The notes under the pieces: model-generated
Told to the model about the DNA's origin: nothing
The model's input: the letters and a program-made list of their open reading frames with translations, nothing else
Database searches by the model: none
In this document: piece by piece, positions 40,150 through 48,708 of the stretch
Position numbering within the stretch: the first letter of the stretch is position 1
Layout: every line of letters starts with the position of its first letter
Program-made: the position numbers and the translations under genes
NCBI GenBank assembly: GCA_000230935.2
Contig: AGIQ01000003.1
Coordinates: 1 to 64,000 of the forward strand
DNA: 64,000 bases
Direction: 5' to 3'
Source of the DNA: Mycolicibacterium rhodesiae JS60
GTDB lineage: Bacteria > Actinomycetota > Actinomycetes > Mycobacteriales > Mycobacteriaceae

Positions 40150-41999
40150 CGCCACCTCCGTGCGTCCATGGCCCGCGCCGAATATGCCGCGGAGATCCTG
40201 TTCGGCTCGGGATTTCTTGGCGCCCAGCCCATCCCGTAGGCGTCGTCGAACGCGGCGACGCGGTCGCACAGTGCTTGCTTCCGGTCCTCACGGAACGGCT
40301 TATGAATGTAGTAGCGGACCTGCCCGTCGATGTTGGCGACGAGTGTCAGCCCTGCGCGGTAGCGCAAGCCCCCGAGATCGTCTTCCAGGCTCATGGTTTG
40401 GACGATCTGCGCAACCATCTCGACGAGCAGCTCGCCCGTGGCGGCGATCCGGTGCACCGGATGGAAACCGACGACCGCCGCGGGAATGTCGGTTTCGAGG
40501 CCGAGCTTGGCGCGGTTCGCCTTCACCCAGGATCCAAGCCTCCCGCCCAGGCTGCGCCAATCGTCGTCCGGTTCCTCCGTCACGGGGATCTGCGCGTCTT
40601 CTCTCGGCGGCTCCGAGAGCGACTGATATTGCTGCGTGTCCCAGTCGGAACGGCTCGTCACCGAGCGTGCGCGTGGCTGCCGGTACGTGCTGGTGGACGT
40701 CGCCGGGCCTGTCGTCCGGCCGAGCTCGCGGGCACCAACCTCGACCAGGTCCGCGACGATCCTCGCCAGATCGCTGTCCTTCGGCGCGTCATCGGGCTCC
40801 GCCTCGAGCAGAAGCGATTCGACCGCCAGCGAGCCCACAGCCTGGGGCCGGATTCCGCGCAGGCGGAAGGCCTCGATCATCGAGGCACGCACGCCCGAGG
40901 TGTCCGTCCGGTTCAGCTCGAAGTCGGCTGTGATCATCGCCCGCAGGTAATCGCTGAACGTCGGATCGACGGGCGGCAGGTAGTCGGTGGCGCGGATGCA
41001 CATCGACAGGACCGTCTGCGCCGTGCGAACGCACTCCCCTGCGAGGCGGTTCACGAGGTCGGGATGCAACTCCCCGTCCGGCAGCTTGCCGCTGCCGCCG
41101 GTCGCGATGCGAATGAGGTCGCGGGTGCGCCGCTCGTAGGTGTCGACGAAACCGTCGTAAACCGCCGATACGAGGATCCAACCGAGCGCGTGCGGCTCGG
41201 TGGTCGAGGTGACCTTCGACGGATCCCGCGTGGCTGCGATGCTGCGCAGCGCATGGCCCTTGCCGGCGGCGGAGCCGAACTGTGCGCCGATGTCCAACAA
41301 CCGTCCCTTCGGATCCAGCAAGTTGTTGCGCGTCTCGCGGATCGCGGCGCTCACGACTTCTGGAAAGGTGAGACGTTGGAACAGCGCGACGATGTCGGCG
41401 AACGCTTCGTGTAGGGCAGGGACCTGCGCGTTCGTCGGCTCGTTGTACCGACGATGCAGCCGGCTCAGCGCCGCGTGCGCGACCTCGTGGGCCACGATGT
41501 CGTGCGAAAGACAGGTGAAGATCAGCTGTCCGGGGAGGTTAGGGCCGGGATCGTCGACGTCAGCGGAGAAGTAGCCGAAGAGCACGGCGTTCAGGTCGTC
41601 GTCGAAGTACGCGTTGCCGCCTTGGAAAGCGTGCGGCATGAGGCGCAGCCGCTCGCCGCCCCAGAATCGCAGGCGCCGGCCGAGCGCGCGGTCGAAGTTC
41701 TCGAGCACGCGCGAGGCGACCGCATACACCATCTGCTGGTGGAACTGGGGATCGGATTCCGACGGCTCGATGCCCTGCTGCATCGCGATCGCGGCATCAT
41801 CGAGGTCGACGGCGCGGTAGTACACGTCGGCGGCCGCGTCGTAGTCCACGACCTCGAGCCGGTCGTCCCAGAAGGAACGCTCGATCCGGTCGAGCTTGCG
41901 ATAGGGCACTTCGACGGTGACGCGATGGTCTCCCGCTCGCGAGATCATCGGGTCGAACGCGAATATTCGCAGCGCTCTACGTTCCGGGAATTTGCGCAT
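40146..41999 (-). CDS. HExxH zinc metallopeptidase-like protein, first gene of the cassette
   Basis: This ~617-residue cytoplasmic protein starts MRKFPERRALRIFAFDP; a GTG one codon upstream is possible. The motif HDIVAHEVAHAALSRLHRRY gives an HExxH site (H171, E172, H175), and HEAFADIVALF 22 residues on supplies E198 as third ligand, as in gluzincins. Residues ~105-150 hold RLRFWGGERLRLMPHAFQGG. The C-terminal third has a Ser/Thr-rich linker and an alpha/beta domain (GRLGSWVKANRAKLGLETDI). It is coupled to the MBL gene. The protease may be an effector or may activate the partner; no family name was recognised. Confidence 0.72.
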   Translation of the reverse strand: MRKFPERRALRIFAFDPMISRAGDHRVTVEVPYRKLDRIERSFWDDRLEVVDYDAAADVYYRAVDLDDAAIAMQQGIEPSESDPQFHQQMVYAVASRVLENFDRALGRRLRFWGGERLRLMPHAFQGGNAYFDDDLNAVLFGYFSADVDDPGPNLPGQLIFTCLSHDIVAHEVAHAALSRLHRRYNEPTNAQVPALHEAFADIVALFQRLTFPEVVSAAIRETRNNLLDPKGRLLDIGAQFGSAAGKGHALRSIAATRDPSKVTSTTEPHALGWILVSAVYDGFVDTYERRTRDLIRIATGGSGKLPDGELHPDLVNRLAGECVRTAQTVLSMCIRATDYLPPVDPTFSDYLRAMITADFELNRTDTSGVRASMIEAFRLRGIRPQAVGSLAVESLLLEAEPDDAPKDSDLARIVADLVEVGARELGRTTGPATSTSTYRQPRARSVTSRSDWDTQQYQSLSEPPREDAQIPVTEEPDDDWRSLGGRLGSWVKANRAKLGLETDIPAAVVGFHPVHRIAATGELLVEMVAQIVQTMSLEDDLGGLRYRAGLTLVANIDGQVRYYIHKPFREDRKQALCDRVAAFDDAYGMGWAPRNPEPNRISAAYSARAMDARRWR

Positions 42000-42388
42000 C
42001 ACGGACCTATCGTCGCGCCGACGTTCATCGCGGACATCAGTAATCGACTACTCCAATCTGAGTGCATTCCCAGACTCTGAGCAAGTAATGCCACGAGCGA
42101 AAGAGCCATACCCACCCCACGATTCGTCACTGCGTAACCATTCACCTGCGGATCAGTGGGCCGACCGCAGTCCTCGAGCCACACTTCGTCCGATTCCGAA
42201 GGCACCGTTGATCAGCCGCCCCAGTACATTTCGTGCGCCACGTCGACAATCCGCCGTGATGGTTGAACACCGACATGCGCGCCGGGGCGTTGACCGCGGA
42301 CGACATCGACGCCGAACGCTGTCGGCGCAATCGCGGCGAATCGGTAGTCGATCAGCTACCTTCCAGGGATAGCCGACCGGCGGAAGGA
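42000..42388. other. Gap with third repeat copy
   Basis: No convincing gene is seen. The only notable element is GATTCGTCACTG at 42121. The stretch marks the change from accessory DNA to chromosome-like genes. Confidence 0.5.
42121..42132 (+). repeat. Direct repeat GATTCGTCACTG, copy 3 (right border of cassette)
   Basis: The first 12 bases of copies 1 and 2 recur here, 122 bases upstream of the peptidase start. With copy 2 it brackets the peptidase-MBL pair (3.27 kb). Confidence 0.65.
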
Positions 42389-42799
42389 ATGGCCCACGTG
42401 TTCTCCGGCCCGATCAAGGATCGCCTCAGCATCCGGGAGCGGTTCGATCGCTACAGCGACGCCGTCACCCGCCAGGCGCTGGACGACTATCTCGACTGCT
42501 GGACCGACGATGGCGCGCGTTTCGGCGACGGCGGCGAGTGCCAGGGCATCGACGCCTTGCGCGCGCACTGGCATGGAATCTGGGATGCGCTGGCCCAGAT
42601 GGCCTTCATGACCCAGATCGGGGCCATCGCCATCGACGGCACCACCGCGACCACGCGATCGTTCTGTCTGGAGACCCTGCGCTTCCACGACGGAACAACC
42701 CGCCAGCTCGTCGGCGCCTATGATGACCAGCTCCGTCGCGTCGACGGCGTGTGGCGATTCGCTGTGCGCCGCTACCGGGTGCTCGTCAAAGACATCTGA
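42389..42799 (+). CDS. SnoaL-like / NTF2-fold protein
   Basis: This 136-residue protein begins MAHVFSGPIKDRLSIRERFD. It has the cone-shaped NTF2/SnoaL pattern: DRYSDAVTRQALDDYLDCWT, GGECQGIDALRAHWHGIWD, GTTATTRSFCLETLRFHDGT and VWRFAVRRYRVLVKDI. Such proteins bind or isomerise small hydrophobic ligands, often as ring-hydroxylase beta-like or polyketide cyclase relatives. The start is uncertain, as the frame extends upstream; this ATG has a GGAAGGA site very close to it. There is no operon partner. Confidence 0.75.
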   Translation: MAHVFSGPIKDRLSIRERFDRYSDAVTRQALDDYLDCWTDDGARFGDGGECQGIDALRAHWHGIWDALAQMAFMTQIGAIAIDGTTATTRSFCLETLRFHDGTTRQLVGAYDDQLRRVDGVWRFAVRRYRVLVKDI

Positions 42800-42816
42800 C
42801 GTTGTCCAGACCGCGA

Positions 42817-43518
42817 ATGCGACAGCACATTTGGGGCCGGATCGCGGCCGCGACGACTTTGGCTGCCACCGCTATTGGTTTCGGGATTCTCCATGCCGTG
42901 CCGCCGACCGGCATTGCCGTCGCAGGTTGCTTCCAGCGAGGCGGCTATAACCCCCCGCCGTGCCCCACGACGACTCCTTCACCGTCGCCGAGTTCGAGTC
43001 CGAGTTCGTCGCCCAGTCCGAGTCCGAGTGCCGACAACAGTCAGGATGCGAGTCCGGATGCGACGAGCTCACCGGACAAGGATCAGTCGGAGAATCCTCC
43101 AGCGGGCAGCACCCCCACAGATTCCGGCATCAACGCCTGCCAGAACCAAAGCGCCATGGCGAACTCCCTGGGCCTGCCACCGTCCACCTGCCGGGCGAGC
43201 CAGGGCCCGAACACCCCACCTGACTCGGGGATGACGGCCTGCCAGAACCAAAGCGCCATGCCCATCGCCATCGGCCTACTTCCCATCACCTGTCAGGGAA
43301 CCCAGGGCCCGAACGCCCCACCGGACTCCGGGTCGACGGCCTGCCAGAACCAAAGCGCGATGGCCATCGCCATCGGCCTGCAGCCCATCCCGTGCCCGGG
43401 CACCCAGGGTGCGAGCACCCCGCCGGACTCCGGGGTGAACGCGTGCCAGAACCAGAACGCCATGGCCAATTCGCTGGGCCTGCAGCCCGCTATCTGCCCG
43501 CCCAGCTCGCGCGGCTAA
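42817..43518 (+). CDS. Secreted tandem-repeat protein with Pro/Ser linker
   Basis: This 233-residue protein starts MRQHIWGRIAAATTLAATAI, a signal peptide ending near IAVAGC. A linker of PSPSP and SSPSS units follows, then an acidic spacer (~DNSQDASPDATSSPDKDQ). The rest is four 34-residue repeats with the core ACQNQSAM, GLxP and one more Cys, each ending QGxxxPP. Each repeat has two Cys, so four disulphide-closed loops are likely. It should be exported and perhaps wall-associated. The repeat family was not recognised. Copies differ at many positions, so they are not recent duplications. Confidence 0.75.
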   Translation: MRQHIWGRIAAATTLAATAIGFGILHAVPPTGIAVAGCFQRGGYNPPPCPTTTPSPSPSSSPSSSPSPSPSADNSQDASPDATSSPDKDQSENPPAGSTPTDSGINACQNQSAMANSLGLPPSTCRASQGPNTPPDSGMTACQNQSAMPIAIGLLPITCQGTQGPNAPPDSGSTACQNQSAMAIAIGLQPIPCPGTQGASTPPDSGVNACQNQNAMANSLGLQPAICPPSSRG

Positions 43519-43527
43519 TACCAAGCC

Positions 43528-44361
43528 TCACAACGTCTTCCACCACGGCTTGAGCTGCATGTAGTACGAGATGGTCCTAGGCGCCCGGCTGGTCCCGCCG
43601 AACCAGCTGTTGATCCGGAACGCGGACAACTGATTCGGATGTAAGCCCGCCGGAATCGGCTTGTACACCACGGTATCTCCGTACCGCAGCGCGATGCCCT
43701 GGTAGTCGACGTGGAAGGTGAACTTCGCATCGGCCGGCACCGAGATGATCTCGTCGTCAGTCGGCATGATCCTGGCGGTGTCGAGGTTGTAGTACGGCCC
43801 GATCTCGAACATCTGGGTCTCGACGTTGTAGCGCCAGGCGACCATGATGGCGTCGGTGTCCGGACGCAAGAACGTGAATGAGATGCCGGTGAGCTTGTTC
43901 CAGTCGTACTGGTCGACGTTGTGTAGGTCGTAGACCGTGTCCTCGGTGAAAGTGGCATTGCCGGCGACCTGTTTGACGAAGAACACCGTCTGCAACGGCA
44001 GCGCCAGGTGAGTGTTCCTGACCGTGACGACCAGGTTGTGCAGCGGGTGGCGGGCCGAATCCGTCGACGACTCAGCGGCAGTGGCCCGCCCCTGTCGGCG
44101 GGCGCTGCCCGCGACCGCAGTCGGCTTGCGCGTCGCGTCGGCCACCCGTTTCGCGTTGTTGTGGGTTAGCCGGGCCGGAGCGCGGCGTAGCGCGGTGCTT
44201 TTGGCGGCTCGCGCACTGCTCGCTGGTCCGCTGTGCGAGCTGTCCGATGAAGTGGCCGGCGCGGCCGCCGCAGGTTGCGCACTGGCGGTACCGATGGCCA
44301 GTCCGACTCCGACGGCGATCGCGACAGCGCCCACGTACCCCAACAGCCTCGCCCCCGGCAT
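43528..44361 (-). CDS. Secreted hypothetical protein
   Basis: This 277-residue protein starts MPGARLLGYVGAVAIAVGVG with a signal peptide (GTASAQPAAAA) and a Ser/Ala/Arg-rich, probably disordered segment to about residue 100. The C-terminal domain (~105-277) is strand-rich: NLVVTVRNTHLALPLQTVFF, DWNKLTGISFTFLRPDTD, KFTFHVDYQGIALRYGDTVV. It reads like mycobacterial exported proteins of unknown function. It is convergent with the repeat protein, ten bases apart. Confidence 0.7.
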   Translation of the reverse strand: MPGARLLGYVGAVAIAVGVGLAIGTASAQPAAAAPATSSDSSHSGPASSARAAKSTALRRAPARLTHNNAKRVADATRKPTAVAGSARRQGRATAAESSTDSARHPLHNLVVTVRNTHLALPLQTVFFVKQVAGNATFTEDTVYDLHNVDQYDWNKLTGISFTFLRPDTDAIMVAWRYNVETQMFEIGPYYNLDTARIMPTDDEIISVPADAKFTFHVDYQGIALRYGDTVVYKPIPAGLHPNQLSAFRINSWFGGTSRAPRTISYYMQLKPWWKTL

Positions 44362-44427
44362 CAGCACAGCGTATCCACGCGTCGCCGGCCGTGGGCTCAG
44401 TTTGCTGAGGCCAACTCCCGAAACCGG

Positions 44428-44823
44428 TCACCCGCGCTTTCGCGACTGCTTCGACAGGTTCAATTCCACCGCCGCCTGAATGAGCGCGGTCAGCGCCTCT
44501 TCATCAATTTCGTCGCCCTCGTGAATATCGATCGCACGGCGGGTGTTCCCATCAAGACTGGAATTGAACAATCCGGACGGATCCGGCAGTGACGCGCCCT
44601 TGGCGAACGTCATCTTGACCGCGTTCTTGTAGGTCTCCCCCGTGCAGATCATGCCGGCACGCGACCACACCGGGACACCTCGCCATTTCCACTCTTCGAC
44701 CAGCTCAGGGTCGGCACGCCTGAGCACGCTGCGGATGCGCGCCAGGGTCTCGCCGCGCCAGTCATCGAGCTCGGCGATCCGGGCGTCGATCCGTTGCGAG
44801 GCGGTGCTGTCGTCGTGATCCAT
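44428..44823 (-). CDS. DUF1801 domain protein
   Basis: This 131-residue protein matches DUF1801: DDWRGETLARIRSVLRRADP, ELVEEWKWRGVPVWSRAGMI, NAVKMTFAKGASLPDPSGLF and RRAIDIHEGDEIDEEALTAL. It is a small cytoplasmic alpha/beta protein of the YdhG type with iron-chaperone-like fold; its role is unknown. It starts at the ATG giving MDHDDSTASQRI and stands alone. Confidence 0.88.
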   Translation of the reverse strand: MDHDDSTASQRIDARIAELDDWRGETLARIRSVLRRADPELVEEWKWRGVPVWSRAGMICTGETYKNAVKMTFAKGASLPDPSGLFNSSLDGNTRRAIDIHEGDEIDEEALTALIQAAVELNLSKQSRKRG

Positions 44824-44996
44824 ATCCCCATCTTGGTCACAGATCGTCGCGATTTTGTATTCCGCGCCATGGGGAGTATCTTTTCCCGCGGCCCAGAATC
44901 GTTCCGGAAAGCCTGAAGATGCGTACTCACTACAGAACTCGCGGCTTCTCTACCCGTCCGCAACGGGGTCTTCGCACCCATTCCCTATTGCGGCCG

Positions 44997-45182
44997 ATGG
45001 CCGGGCAGTGCTTCGAGATCGAGATCCGATTCGACACCAATCGCTGGGTGATCCGGATTCCCGAGATCAACGATGCCACCGAGGCGACGTCGCGCGACAA
45101 GGTCGAACTCGCCGCCCGCGAATGCATTGCAACCCGCACCGGCATTCCCATCGGCTACATCTCCGTCTGGGTTCGCGACTGA
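44997..45182 (+). CDS. Small HicB-like-fold hypothetical protein
   Basis: This 61-residue protein starts MAGQCFEIEIRFDTNRWVIR, followed by PEINDATEATSRDKVELAAR and TGIPIGYISVWVRD. The beta-beta-beta-alpha-beta order resembles HicB-type antitoxins and similar small mycobacterial proteins. No toxin gene is adjacent, so a toxin-antitoxin role is unsupported. The frame is open 26 codons further upstream, but that part is basic and shadow-like. Confidence 0.55.
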   Translation: MAGQCFEIEIRFDTNRWVIRIPEINDATEATSRDKVELAARECIATRTGIPIGYISVWVRD

Positions 45183-45221
45183 CCTCAATCCCGTTGCGCT
45201 GCAACGGTTAGATCCGGCCCG

Positions 45222-45665
45222 TCAGTGAGTGACCGGCCGGAACAACGGAATCCACACCCGGGTGTCTTCGTCACCTGAGAAGCCGGTCCAGTCTTCGAAG
45301 AACACCTCCACCTCGAGCCCGATGCGCATGCCCTCCGGTTCGACGTCGACCACATTGGTGGTCAGCCGGACATCGGGTTCCTCGGCCAGCTCGACGATCG
45401 CGACGATGTAGGGCGGTTCGAAACCGGGGATCCAGGGCTGCCGGTCCACGCTGAACGCGGCCACGCTCGCCCGCCCCGATACTTTCTCGGGAGCGACATC
45501 GGTACTGCGGCAACGCCAGCAGGCCGGTCCGGGCGGGTGAAAGAAATGGCCACACGCCCGGCATCGCGAGATCAGCAAATCGCCGTCGCGGCCGCCGGTC
45601 CAAAATGCAGTCGACTCGGGCGTGGGGCTGGGCGCCAGCCGCAGATCCGGTCTCTGATAGCTCAT
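45222..45665 (-). CDS. DUF35 OB-fold / zinc-ribbon acyl-CoA-associated protein
   Basis: This 147-residue protein has the DUF35 layout: a zinc ribbon CRACGHFFHPPGPACWRC and an OB-fold domain (ASVAAFSVDRQPWIPGFEPP, VDVEPEGMRIGLEVEVFFED). These partners bind thiolase-like proteins in sterol and acyl-CoA degradation, often as aldolase or hydratase subunits. Its ATG overlaps the stop of the thiolase gene (ATGA), so the pair should form a complex. Confidence 0.9.
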   Translation of the reverse strand: MSYQRPDLRLAPSPTPESTAFWTGGRDGDLLISRCRACGHFFHPPGPACWRCRSTDVAPEKVSGRASVAAFSVDRQPWIPGFEPPYIVAIVELAEEPDVRLTTNVVDVEPEGMRIGLEVEVFFEDWTGFSGDEDTRVWIPLFRPVTH

Positions 45666-46858
45666 CGGCTGCTCACCAACATCGAACCGGCGACGGGACC
45701 CCCACCGACCCCGACCGCAACAACCTCGGGAGTGCTGGCGGCCTGACGTTCGCCCCCTTCACCCCACAGTTGCACGCAGGCTTCGTGCAGGAAGCCCATC
45801 CCGTGCAGGCGACCGCCCGACAGCTGGCCACCGCTGGTGTTCAACGGCAGCTCCCCATCCAAGGCGATCCGCTCCCCGCCCTCGATGAACTCACCGACCC
45901 GGCCGTGTTCGCAGAATCCCAAGGCCTCCAACCACATCACCGTCAGGAAGCTGAAGCCGTCATAGAGCTGAGCCATGTCGACGTCACGGGGCCGCAATCC
46001 GGTGTGCTCCCACAGGGTGGCGCCGGAATCGTGCGCGGCCATCGTGGTGAGGTCGAAACGCTGCTCCCACGTTGGTCTTTCGAACATCCCGGGCCCGACG
46101 GATTCCACCGTCAACGGATGGCGCGGTAGGCCGCCTGCGGCATCCCGGCGGGACACGATGACGGCGGTGGCCCCGTCACAGGGCACATCGCAGTCGTACA
46201 GGCACAACGGTTCGGAGATCATCCGCGCGTTCAGATAATCCTCCATCGTCAGCGGGTCGCGGTACACCGCATCAGGATTGCGGCCCGCGTTGCGCCGCGC
46301 GTTCACCGCGATGGCGCCGAGCTGCTCCCGGGTGAGCCCGAAGTCGTGCATGTAGCGCTGGGCGGGCATCGCCAGCCAGTTGGCCGCGGACAACGCACCG
46401 AAGGGGGCGGTCCACTCCATCTGAACGGGAAGCTTCCCACCCCCGCCGAGTAGCACCGACGCGTGACCGCCGCCGGACTGTTGCGCGGCCGTCGACTCCC
46501 ACACCGACCGGAAGACCACTACATGGTTGGCCAGCCCGAGGGTGACCGCCATGCACGCTTCGATCACCGGACCGATCTGGCCCGCCGTCTCCAGCCCGGA
46601 CATGTACCAGCGGCTGCGCAACCCCAGCGCCGTGCGTACCTCGGTGACCGTGGCCCCCGAAAAGCCGGGATTGCCGGCGACGGCACCCGGATAGCTGGCG
46701 ATGCCGTCGACGTCGTCGACATCGAGGCCGGCATCGGCGATCGCCCTGAGCACGGCTTCGATGGTCAGCTCCAGACCAGTGCGGCCCAGCCGCCTCCCCA
46801 CCTGCGACTTTCCTGCTCCCATGATCACGGCCTTACCGTCGAACGGTCCCCGATTCAT
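45662..46858 (-). CDS. Thiolase / lipid-transfer-protein-like
   Basis: This 398-residue thiolase-fold protein starts MNRGPFDGKAVIMGAGKSQV. Motifs include TGLELTIEAVLRAIADAGLD, MAVTLGLANHVVVFRSVWES, CDVPCDGATAVIVSR, MAQLYDGFSFLTVMWLEALG and LNTSGGQLSGGRLHGMGFLH. It resembles SCP-x/Ltp2-type thiolases that act as aldolases on acyl-CoA intermediates with a DUF35 partner. Both neighbours overlap it by four bases. The substrate is not deducible. Confidence 0.9.
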   Translation of the reverse strand: MNRGPFDGKAVIMGAGKSQVGRRLGRTGLELTIEAVLRAIADAGLDVDDVDGIASYPGAVAGNPGFSGATVTEVRTALGLRSRWYMSGLETAGQIGPVIEACMAVTLGLANHVVVFRSVWESTAAQQSGGGHASVLLGGGGKLPVQMEWTAPFGALSAANWLAMPAQRYMHDFGLTREQLGAIAVNARRNAGRNPDAVYRDPLTMEDYLNARMISEPLCLYDCDVPCDGATAVIVSRRDAAGGLPRHPLTVESVGPGMFERPTWEQRFDLTTMAAHDSGATLWEHTGLRPRDVDMAQLYDGFSFLTVMWLEALGFCEHGRVGEFIEGGERIALDGELPLNTSGGQLSGGRLHGMGFLHEACVQLWGEGGERQAASTPEVVAVGVGGGPVAGSMLVSSR

Positions 46859-47628
46859 CGCACCGATTCCGCGCGCCTGGCCTGTGCGGAAATCAGGTCC
46901 GCGAGCCGGGACACTTCGGCTTGCAGGCTCTCGATGTGCGCGACGGTGGCGGCCTGCTGGGCGCTGTCCTCGGCCGCCACCCGCTGGACGATCCAGCTCG
47001 CGATGGTGGCGGTGATGGCACCGACCATGCTGATGCCGCCGATCATCAGCAGTGCGGCGACGATTCGTCCCGCCGCGGTCACCGGGTAGAGGTCGCCGTA
47101 GCCGACGGTGGTGATCGTGCTGATCGCCCACCACACCGCATCGCCGAAGGTCTTGATGTTGGCGCCCGGCGCCGGCCGTTCCACCTGCAGCACCGCCAGC
47201 GACGAGGCGTAGACCAACAGCACCGCGGTGAATCCGGTGTACACCGCCACGCGGCCCCTGATCGCGTCGCCGACCGCCCGCTGCAGGGCACCCACCAACG
47301 CGACCAGCCGCAGCAGGAGCAGTGGCCCCATCAACGGCACGACGACGACCACGAAGCCGATCAGGTGACGGAAGAACCACCGGACGCGGCGTTCGGCCAG
47401 TATCAGGCGCGCGATGTAGTCGACGAGAAACGGTAGGTAGAGCACGACCAGCATCCCGTGGATGATGTTCCGGTTCACCCCCTGGGGCTCAGCCAGAACT
47501 TTGACCGAGAACAACGCCAGGAAGACCGCCGCGCAGGCCGCGAGCGGCCACTCGGCCAGGGTTTCCCACCGCTGCAATCGCGACTCGGGAGTCGTTGTCG
47601 GGCTGTCGGTTTCCGCTGCGATCGTCAC
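46855..47628 (-). CDS. Voltage-gated-like potassium channel
   Basis: This 257-residue membrane protein has the selectivity filter TVGYGD within ISTITTVGYGDLYPVTAAGR. Helices before it include LAACAAVFLALFSVKVL, VVLYLPFLVDYIARLI and LIGFVVVVVPLMGPLLLLRL, six in all, plus a pore loop. The S4-like segment is weakly charged. The C-terminus is a coiled coil (AATVAHIESLQAEVSRLADL). It starts MTIAAETDSPTTTPESRLQ and overlaps both neighbouring genes by four bases. Confidence 0.92.
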   Translation of the reverse strand: MTIAAETDSPTTTPESRLQRWETLAEWPLAACAAVFLALFSVKVLAEPQGVNRNIIHGMLVVLYLPFLVDYIARLILAERRVRWFFRHLIGFVVVVVPLMGPLLLLRLVALVGALQRAVGDAIRGRVAVYTGFTAVLLVYASSLAVLQVERPAPGANIKTFGDAVWWAISTITTVGYGDLYPVTAAGRIVAALLMIGGISMVGAITATIASWIVQRVAAEDSAQQAATVAHIESLQAEVSRLADLISAQARRAESVR

Positions 47629-47873
47629 GACGATCGGCTCTCCTTCTCACGAGTGGCCTGCCGGGCCCGCATGGTCTGGTCGGTGAGTCCCAGCGCGATC
47701 AAGATATCGATGGCGGTGATCACCAGTCCCCAGTAGTACATCCACCGCACTGTCAGGTCCGGTTGGACGGCGAAATACACGACAAGAAATATGGGCCCGA
47801 CGATGCCGAACACGAAGCACATCGCCTGAATCTTCAGATACGCCAGGAACGTCTCCATGTCACTGCTCGCCAC
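47625..47873 (-). CDS. Small two-helix membrane protein
   Basis: This 82-residue protein has two hydrophobic segments: MCFVFGIVGPIFLVVYFAV and MYYWGLVITAIDILIALGL, and a basic C-terminus. It starts MASSDMETFLAYLKIQ inside the end of the sulfurtransferase gene and overlaps the K+ channel start by four bases. It may be a channel subunit or a small unrelated membrane protein. No family was recognised. Confidence 0.75.
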   Translation of the reverse strand: MASSDMETFLAYLKIQAMCFVFGIVGPIFLVVYFAVQPDLTVRWMYYWGLVITAIDILIALGLTDQTMRARQATREKESRSS

Positions 47874-48708
47874 GTGCGACGGGCCTGCCCGGATCCGAGC
47901 TCCACTGTGACCAGGACCCCGGGAACAACGCGGCGTCGCGGCCGGCGGCGGTCAGCGCCGCGACGGCGACCGCGGCGGTGATGCCCGACCCGCAGTAGAC
48001 CCCGATCGCGTCGTCGGCCCCGATGCCGCGCTCACTCAGGAGTTCCTCCACCGCGCTGCCGGCCACGAAGGTGTCATCGCCACCGAGCAGCACCGTGCTG
48101 GGCAGGTTCCGCGCGCCGGGGATGTGCCCGGCGACCGGGTCGACCGGCTCGACGTCACCGCGGAAGCGTTCGGGCGCGCGGGCATCGAGCAGGGGGCGAC
48201 GGTCCAGTTCGTCGGCGGTCAGAGTCGGCAGGGCACCCGCGTACAGGTCGTCGTGCGCGATGATGACATCGCCGGGGGCCGGATCGACCGGGCCGGTCTC
48301 GATGCCGCCGCCGGCCGCCTTCCACGCCGACCAGCCGCCGTCGAGGATGCGGACATCGGGCACCCCGGCCGCCGTCAGCACCCACCAGGCGCGTGCCGAC
48401 CCCGCCCGGTTCCAGTCGTCGTAAACGACCACGGGAACCCCGTCGCGAACACCCCAGCGCCTCGCGGCGGCCTGCACCGCGGACCCCGACGGCAGCGGGT
48501 GGCGGCCCCGGCCGGACACCGTGTGGTCGCTTAGGTCGTCGTCCAATGACACGTACACCGCGCCGGGAACATGGCCCTGCAGGTAGTGCTCCCGCCCGTC
48601 GGGCTCGCCGAGGGTCCAGCGCACGTCGAGCACTGTCACCGGCTGGCCCGCCGCCAGACCGTTGACCAGCGCTTCGGCCGGTATCAACACGTCCGCACGC
48701 CCTGTCAT
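47860..48708 (-). CDS. Thiosulfate/3-mercaptopyruvate sulfurtransferase (tandem rhodanese)
   Basis: This 282-residue enzyme has two rhodanese domains. The N-terminal one is inactive (VLDVRWTLGEPDGREHYLQG, then GVPVVVYDDWN). The C-terminal one carries the active-site Cys in IGVYCGSGITAAVAVAAL. The loop CGSGITA fits sulfurtransferases of the SseA/CysA type. It moves sulfur from thiosulfate or mercaptopyruvate to thiophilic acceptors. It starts MTGRADVLIPAEAL behind CGGAGATCCG and heads the five-gene operon ending with DUF35. Confidence 0.93.
   Translation of the reverse strand: MTGRADVLIPAEALVNGLAAGQPVTVLDVRWTLGEPDGREHYLQGHVPGAVYVSLDDDLSDHTVSGRGRHPLPSGSAVQAAARRWGVRDGVPVVVYDDWNRAGSARAWWVLTAAGVPDVRILDGGWSAWKAAGGGIETGPVDPAPGDVIIAHDDLYAGALPTLTADELDRRPLLDARAPERFRGDVEPVDPVAGHIPGARNLPSTVLLGGDDTFVAGSAVEELLSERGIGADDAIGVYCGSGITAAVAVAALTAAGRDAALFPGSWSQWSSDPGRPVARGEQ

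Noticed and set aside
40146..42080. Plus-strand frames across the peptidase gene
   Set aside because: They lack domains and ribosome sites, while the minus frame has a clean HExxH motif with third ligand and overlaps the MBL start.
44997..45182. HicAB toxin-antitoxin pair
   Set aside because: The small protein has a HicB-like strand-helix order, but no HicA-sized gene is adjacent on either side.
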